DNA of 64,000 bases from assembly GCF_011516885.1 (NCBI RefSeq), contig NZ_WOTD01000001.1, forward strand, positions 1 to 64,000, written 5' to 3'. Below are positions 1-7,225 of the stretch, one piece after another. The notes below the pieces were generated by a model. The model was not told where the DNA came from, searched no databases, and saw nothing but the letters and a program-made list of their open reading frames with translations. Every line of letters begins with the position of its first letter. Position 1 is the first letter of the stretch. Source of the stretch: Acetobacter lambici (GTDB taxonomy: Bacteria > Pseudomonadota > Alphaproteobacteria > Acetobacterales > Acetobacteraceae). The position numbers were made by a program, and so were the translations under genes.

Positions 1-906
1 GTCAAAGGAGGCGAAACCGCGCGCAGCTCTGCCTGTCGTGGCGGCTTCGTCACGAACCTCAGCGGACAAAGAGGCAATCCGGTCATACAGGCGGGTGTTG
101 CCTGCAAGCCCAAACAGGAAGTCAACGTGGTTGTCTTCGCACCATGTCATCAGACTGTCCCGGGCGAAACCGCTGTCCCCACGCACCAGGATACGCACCC
201 GGGGCCAGCGGCTCCTGATCTGCTCCACGATCCGGCGGATGTCTGCCAGTGCTTCCTTCCCCGGGTCCCTGTCTGCCGTGCGCAGGGTAGCGCTGAGGAG
301 ATGGTCCCCGCAGAAGATGTATAACGGCAGATAGCAGTTATGGCCGTAATATCCATGAAAGGCCCGGCCTTCCTGATGGCCATGGATACGGTCATCGGTG
401 GCATCCACATCCAGAACGATCCGGGCGGGTGCGCGCTCATGCTGGTCCATGAAAAGCGTCACGAACAGGGTAGCCAGGGCCTCATGATCAGCAATGATGC
501 GGCAGTAACGATCTGCCTGCTGCCCACTGCGCTCTAGCCGGTTCAGCGTGGATTTTCCTGCCAGTGCCGCACAGTTGGCCCGGCTTCCTGACAGACGTCC
601 CGATACCAGACCCATGACAGGATCATGACGTAAAGCGTCATGGTCATTAAGGTCTTCATAGCCCAGTGCCAGGCCCATGATCCGCTGACGGACAAGGTCT
701 TCAACCCGGTGTTCCACAAAGCCGGGATGCCGCTTATCGCGAAAACAGGCAGCAAAGCGGCGGCTGAGACCCAGAATGTCATCAGCCTGCTTCACCAGAA
801 TGACGCCCCCATCCGAACTCATGCGACCCCCGTCAAAACGGGCCACAACACGCCGTCCACAGGAGGCTGGAAACTCATACGCGCCTGCGCTACACTCTGT
901 CTGCAT
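1..906 (-). CDS. IS1380-family transposase (N-terminal 302 codons, cut by left edge)
   Basis: This frame is open from an ATG at 906 down to base 1 with no stop, so the C-terminus lies outside the window. It encodes a DDE transposase that would act on the ends of its own insertion sequence. The IS1380 hallmarks are visible: the first catalytic block around residues 164-178 (LDVDATDDRIHGHQEG) and the second-acidic-residue block around 242-246 (RGDSGF). An N-terminal region with DGGVILVKQ and an HDALRHDP segment is typical of the family. The catalytic Glu would be in the missing part. No frameshift or stop interrupts the visible part, so the element may be functional. Family assignment is confident; which IS it is, and where its terminal repeats lie, cannot be told because the other end is missing. 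Confidence 0.9.
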   Translation of the reverse strand, partial: MQTECSAGAYEFPASCGRRVVARFDGGRMSSDGGVILVKQADDILGLSRRFAACFRDKRHPGFVEHRVEDLVRQRIMGLALGYEDLNDHDALRHDPVMGLVSGRLSGSRANCAALAGKSTLNRLERSGQQADRYCRIIADHEALATLFVTLFMDQHERAPARIVLDVDATDDRIHGHQEGRAFHGYYGHNCYLPLYIFCGDHLLSATLRTADRDPGKEALADIRRIVEQIRSRWPRVRILVRGDSGFARDSLMTWCEDNHVDFLFGLAGNTRLYDRIASLSAEVRDEAATTGRAARGFASFD

Positions 907-963
907 CGGGTTTTCTTATAGCTTACGAAAATTTCTTTTGTGCAAAACAGACTTTTTCATAAT

Positions 964-1192
964 CTAACCCGATGTACAACCCTTCTGTGAGATTTCCGCG
1001 TCGACTGCCCGCAGCTCGCGCATGGTGTCATCGGCCATCGTCATGTATTGCACGAGCCCATCACCCAACTCCACTCGTGCTTTGCTTTCCTTCATGCGCG
1101 CCCTTCCACTGAACGAAGCAGATGAAGCCTTTCCGACTCTATCGACTGAACGCTTATTCGCACTTTGGGCGAAAGAACGGAAGGTTCAATAT
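964..1192 (-). pseudogene. Unrecognised open-frame remnant next to the IS
   Basis: A minus-strand frame is open from about 1192 to a TAG at 964-966, with an internal ATG at 1095 that would give 43 residues (begins MKESKARVELGDG). Its composition is charged and helix-like, as in a real protein, and its codon use looks more genuine than that of the competing frames here. It has no obvious start and ends within about 60 bases of the transposase start. I read it as the tail of a gene broken by the insertion element or by an older rearrangement. I do not recognise the family, and a chance open frame is possible. Confidence 0.3.
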
Positions 1193-1245
1193 CGGTCGAA
1201 AATAAGTGATATCGGCCATTCATTGATTGTGCGATGTAATCAGAA

Positions 1246-1272
1246 TTGCAATAATGAAATTGTAAATATAAA
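1246..1272 (+). promoter_or_regulatory. Possible promoter of the RES-domain gene
   Basis: TTGCAA at 1246-1251 and TATAAA at 1267-1272 are separated by 15 bases in an AT-rich stretch just ahead of the ATG at 1293. The spacer is shorter than ideal, so this is only a candidate. Confidence 0.25.
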
Positions 1273-1292
1273 AATTCGTCAAAACATTCAGT

Positions 1293-2630
1293 ATGGAGTA
1301 TTGTCAAAAAATGTTGGAAAATTTCTCCCATTCATTGCCAGACCAAGGCTCTACCAATAAAAGCGAATCTTGGGTTTGTTCTTCTTGTATTGGCGATCAA
1401 TTTCTAAAAAAAAATATTCAGGAAAATGAACCACCTCACGAATGTTCCTTCTGCGGTGCTTTGAAGCCAGCTTTAACGGTAGACGCATTGGCGGATCGGT
1501 CATTCTTCCCATTCATGGATTGCGTGACAGCCGACACGTCTTCAAGTGATGACCAATCGGGCGTCAGTCTTGATGTGGCAGTTTCCAAAATGCTTCAGAG
1601 TAGTCAGTCCGTGGCGGACGCTGTCTTGCAAATTATGAAGCAAAAGCACAGACAAGATCACATTGAGCCGTGGAAGTGGGATATTTTCGATCCCAACTAT
1701 TTATATCATTTTAGAATACCTTTTTTTAGTCTACGGGAAATAGACTGGGACAGTGCATGCCAAAGTCTAAAAGGAGAGTCTCGCTTTTTCAATGAAGAAA
1801 TAAAGAAATTACTCGACTCAATATTTGATAATTTACCTCAAACTGCAATTAGATTTTTTGGCAGTGACAATGAGACCCGTCTTTATCGAGCTAGGGTTGC
1901 GAACAGTGAAACGCATGCATGCGAGATGTTAAAATATCCCGCAGAGCAGTTTGGCCCACCGCCTTTAGGAAATATTTTCGGCGGACGGATGAACCCTGTC
2001 GGTATACCTGTACTTTACACAGCGCTAGAACCAGAAACTGCTTGCGCAGAGGTTCGCCCACATCTTGGTGCCACAGTTGTTATTGCTAGTTTGGCTCCTC
2101 TTCGCGACCTCAAATTGTTAGACCTCACTTCATTAGGGGACTATGAAATAGATGTGTCACCGTTTGATCCAGATGTCAGAGACAAACTGGATAGACAGTT
2201 TTTTTTGCAATATTTTTCCAAACTACTTGCTCGTCCTGTAAACCCCCAATCCGAGTCTATTGACTATCTGCCCACTCAATGTGTTGCAGATTATCTAGCA
2301 AACTCACCCACGCTAAAATTGGACGGTTTTATCTGCTCTTCCGCCATGAAAAAAGGGGGACGAAATATAGTGCTTTTTCAACATGCACTTACGATAAAAA
2401 TAGATGACGATCATTTGGCCACCTCAAAGGTTGAATTTGAAGAGCCTTGGAAAGAAGACGACATCGGTAATTATGTCGTTTATCGCGGTATTGTAACTAA
2501 GAAACAAGAATTGTATCGAGACCCTTCTTTAGAATTAAAGAGCAGAGAGATTAATATTATAAATGTTTCTGAGATATCTTATTCATCTTTGAGTATCGAA
2601 CCACGTTGGAAGGATGTTTCTGACGCTTAA
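1293..2630 (+). CDS. RES-domain protein with zinc-ribbon and HEPN/RES N-terminal region
   Basis: The 445-residue protein has a putative zinc ribbon at residues 29-54 (C29-x2-C32 and C51-x2-C54), a helical HEPN/RES-NTD-like segment about 60-190, and a RES domain from about 195 to 395. The RES part shows RLYRAR (196-201), GGRMNPVGIPVLYTA (230-244) and the E-x4-EVRP stretch ending near 256. RES domains are known as ADP-ribosyltransferase-fold enzymes that attack NAD+, mostly as toxins of Xre-RES pairs. Here no Xre-like antitoxin gene is adjacent. That, with the long N-terminus, suggests a stand-alone or self-regulated form, perhaps defensive; this is inference. The gene is much more AT-rich than the core genes, a sign of transfer. 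ATG at 1293 is the first plausible start; 1311 is an alternative. Confidence 0.8.
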   Translation: MEYCQKMLENFSHSLPDQGSTNKSESWVCSSCIGDQFLKKNIQENEPPHECSFCGALKPALTVDALADRSFFPFMDCVTADTSSSDDQSGVSLDVAVSKMLQSSQSVADAVLQIMKQKHRQDHIEPWKWDIFDPNYLYHFRIPFFSLREIDWDSACQSLKGESRFFNEEIKKLLDSIFDNLPQTAIRFFGSDNETRLYRARVANSETHACEMLKYPAEQFGPPPLGNIFGGRMNPVGIPVLYTALEPETACAEVRPHLGATVVIASLAPLRDLKLLDLTSLGDYEIDVSPFDPDVRDKLDRQFFLQYFSKLLARPVNPQSESIDYLPTQCVADYLANSPTLKLDGFICSSAMKKGGRNIVLFQHALTIKIDDDHLATSKVEFEEPWKEDDIGNYVVYRGIVTKKQELYRDPSLELKSREINIINVSEISYSSLSIEPRWKDVSDA

Positions 2631-2675
2631 ACTTCCACATTAAGTTATCCAGATGAAAATTGGACATTTATGGCG

Positions 2676-2703
2676 AGAAGAGGCGGCCAAGAGGGCCTCT
2701 TCT
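2676..2703 (+). terminator. Hairpin after the RES gene
   Basis: A perfect 9-bp inverted repeat, AGAAGAGGC (2676-2684) and GCCTCTTCT (2695-2703), encloses a 10-base loop 45 bases after the RES stop codon. No T-run follows, so it may be a weak terminator or a processing hairpin. Confidence 0.45.
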
Positions 2704-3190
2704 TCCGTCAGATATCACCACACTAAGTGCCTGCTTATTATGTCGTACCGATCGAAAGGCAGTATTATATGTGACGGCGAAAGCAGTCCACTGATAGAAT
2801 GCTCATCGGCGACAAAGCGTGCGAACAATATCACTAAAATATAAAAAATCTTAACGTTTTGCCACCCACCAAGTGCTTTTAATAATTTGTCTGAATATTT
2901 TGCCATAAACTTTGCCGTGTCTATTCATTATTTAAACAGATTGTAACCTTTCAAAAATATTCTGGGAAGAGAGCTTTTGCTTGCCAGATACTCAATGTGC
3001 AGATCGACTTTTATACTTGGGATGATTGATCCATCTTTTGCCTAGCTTCAGAAAAATAAATGAAACAGAGAGTTATTCATACTCTTGGTATTCACGCATT
3101 TCGGATTCTACCCTGGAGCCGAAGTAATGTCCGCTTACGGAAGTTTTTTGAGACCACATTGACGACCAACATGAGGCGAAAGCAGACATA
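2704..3190. other. AT-rich intergenic stretch without a convincing gene
   Basis: Between the RES-gene hairpin and the 3' end of umuC there is an AT-rich region with short open frames on both strands (for example 2715-2906 minus). None has a ribosome binding site, a recognisable motif or believable codon use. I see no tRNA, repeat array or clear promoter. It is probably decayed island DNA. Confidence 0.5.
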
Positions 3191-4453
3191 CTACCATGCC
3201 TGAGCTTCCATGATTTCCTCTAATCGTGTGGTATAGTGTGCTGAGAGCATCGCTTGCCGGGGCTTCCAGTCCCGCTTGATGCCTGCCGAGAGCGGGAACA
3301 GTGTACCGCTGCCAAACTTCTGGTTGATCCCGTCCATGGCGGCCAGAAGGCTCTCTTGCTCTGGTTTTGTGCTGACTGTGCTGAACAGGGTGCTCTGTTG
3401 TCCATGAGGTGCCAGATCATTCAGCATGACACCCGCCTTGGCATAGCGGTAGCCATTGAGCCATATCCGCTTTAGTAGGCGGGAGGCGTGTTGGCAAATG
3501 GCAAAAGTATCATTGGTCGGCTCGCAACTGATGCTGAACTGGTTGGCGTACCAGCCTTCGTCCCGCCTGTGTCGATTGGTCTGAATGAACACAGCGATGT
3601 GGGCGGCATCCTGATCCTCTGCCCTCAGTTTTTCGGCTGCCTTGGCTGCGAATCCGGTTACGGCCTCATGCATTTCCTCATAAGTGGTAATGGGGCGGCC
3701 AAAGGAGCGGGTGCAGGCCATGCCTTTGCGGGCCTCTGCTATTTCCGCTATCTGGAGGCAGCTTTCCCCCTGTAATTCGGCTTGCAGCCTTACGCCAGTG
3801 ATGGCCATGATCTTGCGGATATGCGCAGGCTTTGCCTCCACAAACTGCTCTATGGTGCGCATTCCGGCATCGTGCAGTTTGGGGAGAAGGCGGCGGCCAA
3901 TGCCCCAGACTTCCCCCACAGACACGTTGCGGTAAAATTTCTGGCGCGTCTGCGAATCCGTCAGATCGCACAGCCCCTCCAACTCCGGCCTGTCCTTGGC
4001 CAGCCCGTTGGCCAGTTTGGCTATGGTCTTGGTCGGTCCCCAGCCAACGCAGGTCGGCACCTTGGTGATCTGCTGAACGGCCTGGCGCATGGCCCCGCAA
4101 TGGGCATGTAGCTCCACGGCAAAGCCGGAGAGGTCGAGGAACATCTCATCAATGGAATACGGCTCAACCCTCGGGCTGTAATCCAGCAAAACCTGATAGA
4201 CGCGGCGGCTCATATCGGCATAGAGCGGATAGTTGCTGGAGAACCAACGGACGTCTGAGAGCTTTCGTTCATGGCGGACCAGGTGCCATGCTTCTCCCAT
4301 TTTGATGCCGAGCTGCTTGGCTTCCGCTGTGCGGGCTATGGCGCACCCATCGTTGTTGGACAGCACGACAACTGGCCTGTGCTTCAACTCCGGGTCAAAG
4401 GAGCGCTGGCAGGAGCAATAGAAGCTGTTGCAGTCGATCAGTCCGTACAGCAT
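3191..4453 (-). CDS. umuC: Y-family DNA polymerase V subunit UmuC
   Basis: This 420-residue protein matches the usual UmuC length (E. coli 422). It is the catalytic subunit of error-prone translesion synthesis. The palm starts with the metal-binding Asp in LIDCNSFY near residue 7. The fold continues with the LSNNDGCAIAR block at about 32-42 and the second catalytic pair in SIDEMFLDLSG around residues 99-109. Thumb and little-finger regions follow, and the C-terminal tail resembles DUF4113. All catalytic acids are present, so the polymerase should be active. Its ATG overlaps the umuD stop as ATGA (4451-4455), so the two are translationally coupled and share the LexA-controlled promoter upstream of umuD. 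Its place on an integrase-bearing island suggests it was acquired rather than being the ancestral copy. Confidence 0.95.
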   Translation of the reverse strand: MLYGLIDCNSFYCSCQRSFDPELKHRPVVVLSNNDGCAIARTAEAKQLGIKMGEAWHLVRHERKLSDVRWFSSNYPLYADMSRRVYQVLLDYSPRVEPYSIDEMFLDLSGFAVELHAHCGAMRQAVQQITKVPTCVGWGPTKTIAKLANGLAKDRPELEGLCDLTDSQTRQKFYRNVSVGEVWGIGRRLLPKLHDAGMRTIEQFVEAKPAHIRKIMAITGVRLQAELQGESCLQIAEIAEARKGMACTRSFGRPITTYEEMHEAVTGFAAKAAEKLRAEDQDAAHIAVFIQTNRHRRDEGWYANQFSISCEPTNDTFAICQHASRLLKRIWLNGYRYAKAGVMLNDLAPHGQQSTLFSTVSTKPEQESLLAAMDGINQKFGSGTLFPLSAGIKRDWKPRQAMLSAHYTTRLEEIMEAQAW

Positions 4454-4836
4454 CAGGCTTTCTCGCGCACCACACTGGTGACGTTGGCCCAGATCTCCAC
4501 ATCACGCGCAGGATCAACCTGAAGTGGTGGGTGCGTGTCATCGCCCGAGATCAACCACCATGCCTTGTCGCGCTTCTGCAACTCCGCCAGCAGCACACGC
4601 CCGGCCGCCCAGGCAATGACCAGTTGCCCTACCTGTGGAGAGCCTGCGGTATCGGCTATCAGAATATCCCCATCCAGAATGCCACGCCCCATAAAGGTCG
4701 CGCCACGCACGCGCACTGGGTAGCGACTAGGGTTTTTGAGGTCCAGAATCTGGGAGAGGTCAATTGGCCCTTCAACAGCATCAGCTGCCGGGCTGGCAAA
4801 GCCGGTCGTGCGATCTCCTGCATAGCGTGCGCTCAT
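4453..4836 (-). CDS. umuD: UmuD-like subunit, short-armed and without catalytic Ser/Lys
   Basis: The frame is open from 4905, but GGAGGG just upstream of the ATG at 4836 fixes the start, giving 127 residues. The protein aligns without gaps to E. coli UmuD from Gly25 onward (GFASPAADAVEGPIDL against GFPSPAADYVEQRIDL). Only 11 residues precede that Gly, against 24 in E. coli, and the Cys-Gly cleavage site reads Thr-Gly. In the peptidase core the Ser60 position is Thr (VRGATFMGRGI for the usual GDSM block) and the Lys97 position is Ala (LLAEL). LexA-type autocleavage therefore looks impossible. The likely role is a constitutive UmuD'-like partner of UmuC, needing no RecA-stimulated cleavage. Identity as a UmuD homologue is confident; the ready-made UmuD' role is inference. 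Confidence 0.9.
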   Translation of the reverse strand: MSARYAGDRTTGFASPAADAVEGPIDLSQILDLKNPSRYPVRVRGATFMGRGILDGDILIADTAGSPQVGQLVIAWAAGRVLLAELQKRDKAWWLISGDDTHPPLQVDPARDVEIWANVTSVVREKA

Positions 4837-4854
4837 GCTTGTACCCTCCATTGA

Positions 4855-4869
4855 GAACGTATAGAGAAC
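4855..4869. promoter_or_regulatory. LexA (SOS) box, alphaproteobacterial direct-repeat type
   Basis: On the plus strand the site reads GAAC-N7-GAAC (GAACGTATAGAGAAC), which is GTTC-N7-GTTC on the umuD strand, the direct-repeat LexA operator known from Alphaproteobacteria. It lies 19 bases upstream of the umuD start and 41 bases upstream of the divergent methyltransferase start, so LexA bound here could repress umuDC and possibly both directions. Confidence 0.8.
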
Positions 4870-4883
4870 ATACGAGGCGTGAG

Positions 4884-4889
4884 AGTCAA
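4884..4889 (-). promoter_or_regulatory. Candidate -35 element for umuDC
   Basis: On the minus strand TTGACT lies 14 bases upstream of the LexA box. The box then covers the expected -10 and start region, which fits repression by occlusion. No perfect -10 hexamer is visible at standard spacing. Confidence 0.45.
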
Positions 4890-4910
4890 GATTATTGGAG
4901 GGCAAGGAGT

Positions 4911-5726
4911 ATGGATGAGAGTTTCAATGGGAATGAGAGCGATCTGAGAGACTGCATACCTGTCTCGCCCGTCGCCCCATACTTGGGCGGCAAGAAACTG
5001 CTAGCCAAAAAGATTGTTCCATTGCTCAGGGGCATCCCGCACCGGGCTTACGTGGAGCCATTTGTGGGGATGGGTGGTGTGTTTTTCCGCCGGAATTTTG
5101 TGTCACCCTGTGAGGTGATCAATGACCTGAATGGGGATGTGGCCAATCTGTTCCGGGTGTTGAAGTGGCATTACGTACCGCTGATGGATGTGTTGCGGTG
5201 GCAGGTCACCAGCAGGGAAGACTTTGAACGCCTGCGAAAGAGCGACCCCATCATGCTGACGGACCTGCACAAGGCGGCCCGCTTTCTTTACCTTCAGCGC
5301 TTAGCGTTTGGCGGGAAGGTCAATGGGGCATTCGGGGTGGCTATCAATCCAGCGCGCTTTGATGTGCATAAGCTGGGGCAGATACTGGATGAGGCCCACC
5401 AGAGGTTAAGCCGGGTGGTGGTCGAGTGCCTGCCGTATACAGACGTAATTACCCGGTATGACCGCCCGGACACGCTTTTCTATCTGGACCCGCCCTACTA
5501 TGGGAACGAAAAGGACTACAATGCGCCGTTTGCTCGCTCCGAGTTCGTGGCGATGGCGGAGCAACTGGCCCAGATCAGGGGGCGTTTTGTGCTGTCATTG
5601 AACGACAGACCAGAAGTAAGGGACATATTCTCTGCGTTTCACGTAGAGGCGGTAGAGGTGAACTATTCAATCAGTCGAAGTGAAAAGGGCAGGGGGCGAC
5701 GTGGCGAGGTAATTATCACGAATTAA
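4911..5726 (+). CDS. Orphan D12-class N6-adenine DNA methyltransferase (Dam-like)
   Basis: The 271-residue product starts at the ATG at 4911, directly after an AAGGAG ribosome site; longer upstream starts would run through the LexA box and are rejected. It has the Dam/D12 order: PYLGGKKLLAKKI near residue 22, the AdoMet-binding FVGMGG near 48, and the catalytic DPPYY near 194. It should transfer a methyl group from AdoMet to adenine N6 in a short DNA site. The recognition sequence cannot be read from the protein, although GATC is common in this class. No restriction endonuclease is adjacent, so it is an orphan enzyme of the kind carried by phages and islands. It is divergent from umuDC across a shared 74-base intergenic region and convergent with the integrase, whose stop is 8 bases away. 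Confidence 0.9.
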   Translation: MDESFNGNESDLRDCIPVSPVAPYLGGKKLLAKKIVPLLRGIPHRAYVEPFVGMGGVFFRRNFVSPCEVINDLNGDVANLFRVLKWHYVPLMDVLRWQVTSREDFERLRKSDPIMLTDLHKAARFLYLQRLAFGGKVNGAFGVAINPARFDVHKLGQILDEAHQRLSRVVVECLPYTDVITRYDRPDTLFYLDPPYYGNEKDYNAPFARSEFVAMAEQLAQIRGRFVLSLNDRPEVRDIFSAFHVEAVEVNYSISRSEKGRGRRGEVIITN

Positions 5727-5734
5727 ATGCAGAC

Positions 5735-6937
5735 TTACCGTCTACTTTTACCCAGAAGTTCTATCGGGTCGGGAAAATTATCGAATAAAATGTCCGCCCA
5801 TTCCTGAGCCAACTCCCGTTTTCTCTCTCTATGTTCAGCCCGGTTGTATGCTGCCTCGACTTGGTTCCGCGTTGTATGCGCAAGCATTTGGTCAATAACG
5901 GCACGATCTTCTGGGTGCCGTTCATTCATGATCGATGAAAAGGAAGACCGGAAACCATGCGGCACGTGCCTTCCTGCATAGCCCGCTCTGTTCAGAAAAT
6001 AGCCCAAAGCATTTTCTGACATGGCCCTATGAGCCCACCGCGCATTGGGGAAAACCATGGGGCCTCGGCCACTCAGGGTCCTCACTGCCTCTAATACCTC
6101 CAGTGCCTGACGAGAGAGCGGCACAACATGCGGACGACGCATTTTCATTCTGTCTGCCGGGATCGTCCAGGTATCACCTTCCAATTCTGTCCAAGGCATT
6201 GCATGGACTTCTCCTGGGCGGACAGCCGTAAGCGCCAGAAACCGCAGGGCAAGCACTGTCACCGGATGAGCGGGAAGACTTTCTGCTATCCGCAACATCT
6301 CTTGTAATTCGGCTAAGTTAGTGATTGCCGGCATGCGCCCCTTTTTCAAAGGCGCCAGTGCTCCCTTAATTACGGCTGCTGGATCTGCATCGCCAAGGCC
6401 GCGGGCAATACCGTATGTAAAAATAGCAGATAACCTCTGCCTTACGCGCCGCGCTGTTTCTTTGGCATTGCTACGCTCAATACCTTCAATGACTGCCAAA
6501 ACCATTGGCGGCGTGATCTCTGTAATCGGAATATTGCCTAAAGATGGCCAGATGAACCTTTCTAGGCTTCTCTGAACTTGCTCAAGATGAACGGCACTCC
6601 AGTTGGAGCGGTTCATGTTCAACCAGCTTTCACCTACAGATTGTAAATGGTTCTGAGCGCACGCGGCTTCCGCGCGACGTTGCTTACGCGTGAGGGAAGG
6701 GTCTCTGGATAAGCGAATTTCTGCTTTTGCATCATCCCGAGCTTTTCTGGCTCCAGCCAGAGAAACCTCGGGGTATTTCCCAAAGGAGAGAAGCTTCTCT
6801 TTCCCTCCAATGCGATACTTCATTCTCCACAGTCGGCTACCATTAGGCTGGACCAACAAATACAGCCCTTCAGAGTCGGCCAGTTTGTAAGGCTTTTCCT
6901 GTGGTTTTGCTTTACGGGCAGCGGCATCAGTCAGCAT
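5735..6937 (-). CDS. int: Tyrosine recombinase integrase (P4-type, DUF4102 N-terminus)
   Basis: The 400-residue integrase has the N-terminal DUF4102 arm-binding region (LTDAAARKAKP, LLSFGKYPEVSLAGAR) and a core-binding SAM-like middle. Its catalytic domain has Arg in AVRPGEV near 245, HGFR near 334, LAH near 359, and the nucleophile Tyr in EAAYNR near 371. All catalytic residues are present. The ATG at 6937 is preferred because it begins the family-typical LTDAAARKAKP; an ATG at 6961 adds eight residues encoded inside GGGGGTA repeats. The gene starts 167 bases from the 3' end of tRNA-Cys and is transcribed away from it, the usual layout of an island integrated into a tRNA. Confidence 0.93.
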   Translation of the reverse strand: MLTDAAARKAKPQEKPYKLADSEGLYLLVQPNGSRLWRMKYRIGGKEKLLSFGKYPEVSLAGARKARDDAKAEIRLSRDPSLTRKQRRAEAACAQNHLQSVGESWLNMNRSNWSAVHLEQVQRSLERFIWPSLGNIPITEITPPMVLAVIEGIERSNAKETARRVRQRLSAIFTYGIARGLGDADPAAVIKGALAPLKKGRMPAITNLAELQEMLRIAESLPAHPVTVLALRFLALTAVRPGEVHAMPWTELEGDTWTIPADRMKMRRPHVVPLSRQALEVLEAVRTLSGRGPMVFPNARWAHRAMSENALGYFLNRAGYAGRHVPHGFRSSFSSIMNERHPEDRAVIDQMLAHTTRNQVEAAYNRAEHRERKRELAQEWADILFDNFPDPIELLGKSRR

Positions 6938-6940
6938 GAA

Positions 6941-6988
6941 TACCCCCGATACCCCCGGCATGGAGATGCTACCCCCAAATATACCCCC
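6941..6988 (-). repeat. Four GGGGGTA direct repeats ahead of the integrase
   Basis: TACCCCC occurs on the plus strand at 6941, 6950, 6970 and 6982, which is GGGGGTA read in the int direction. Spacing is 9, 20 and 12 bases. Such clustered short repeats between int and the attachment site could be arm-type integrase or excisionase sites. The copy nearest the ATG may also act as ribosome binding site. Confidence 0.55.
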
Positions 6989-7103
6989 AGAATACCTGTC
7001 ATTCCCCGTCTCCCGGCATCATTCCATGTCATAAGGCACGGAGTGACAAAGCGCAGTTTTCCGCGAGGAATGTCAACAGGCGTCATTTATTTTCAAGGGG
7101 AAG

Positions 7104-7120
7104 TGGAGGTCCGGGCGGGA
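7104..7120. other. Probable island attachment junction at the tRNA-Cys 3' end
   Basis: The integrase lies just beyond the tRNA 3' end, which remains intact. The junction core is therefore probably part of the acceptor and T-arm sequence. I found no second copy of this sequence in bases 1-7000, so the other end of the island should lie left of the window. The exact core is not determinable here. Confidence 0.45.
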
Positions 7121-7177
7121 ATCGAACCCACATACGCGGATTTGCAGTCCGCTACATCACCATTCTGCCACCGGACC
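7104..7177 (-). tRNA. tRNA-Cys (anticodon GCA)
   Basis: The minus strand folds as a full cloverleaf. Acceptor arm GGTCCGG pairs with CCGGACC, the anticodon loop reads CTGCAAA with anticodon GCA, and the T-loop has the GTTCGATTC pattern. The discriminator is U, as expected for cysteine tRNA, and CCA is encoded (7104-7106). It reads cysteine UGC and UGU codons. Its 3' end faces the integrase and probably provides the attachment site. Confidence 0.97.
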
Positions 7178-7196
7178 AACGGTGTATGGTGCAAGC

Positions 7197-7225
7197 CTTA
7201 TGTCCTTTTCTTTCAAATTGGTCAA
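7197..7225 (-). promoter_or_regulatory. Promoter of tRNA-Cys
   Basis: On the minus strand TTGACC (7220-7225) and CATAAG (7197-7202) are separated by 17 bases, about 20 bases upstream of the mature tRNA 5' end. This is a good sigma-70-like match. The -35 overlaps the left arm of a 12-bp inverted repeat. Confidence 0.6.

Noticed and set aside
1022-1360. 112-residue plus-strand frame ahead of the RES gene
   Set aside because: It overlaps both the remnant on the other strand and the RES start, and has no motif or ribosome site.
2715-2906. 63-residue minus-strand frame (MAKYSDKLLKALGG...) with faint likeness to a sugar-transport IIB helix
   Set aside because: The likeness ends after about 18 residues, the rest is low-quality AT-rich sequence, and no ribosome site is seen.
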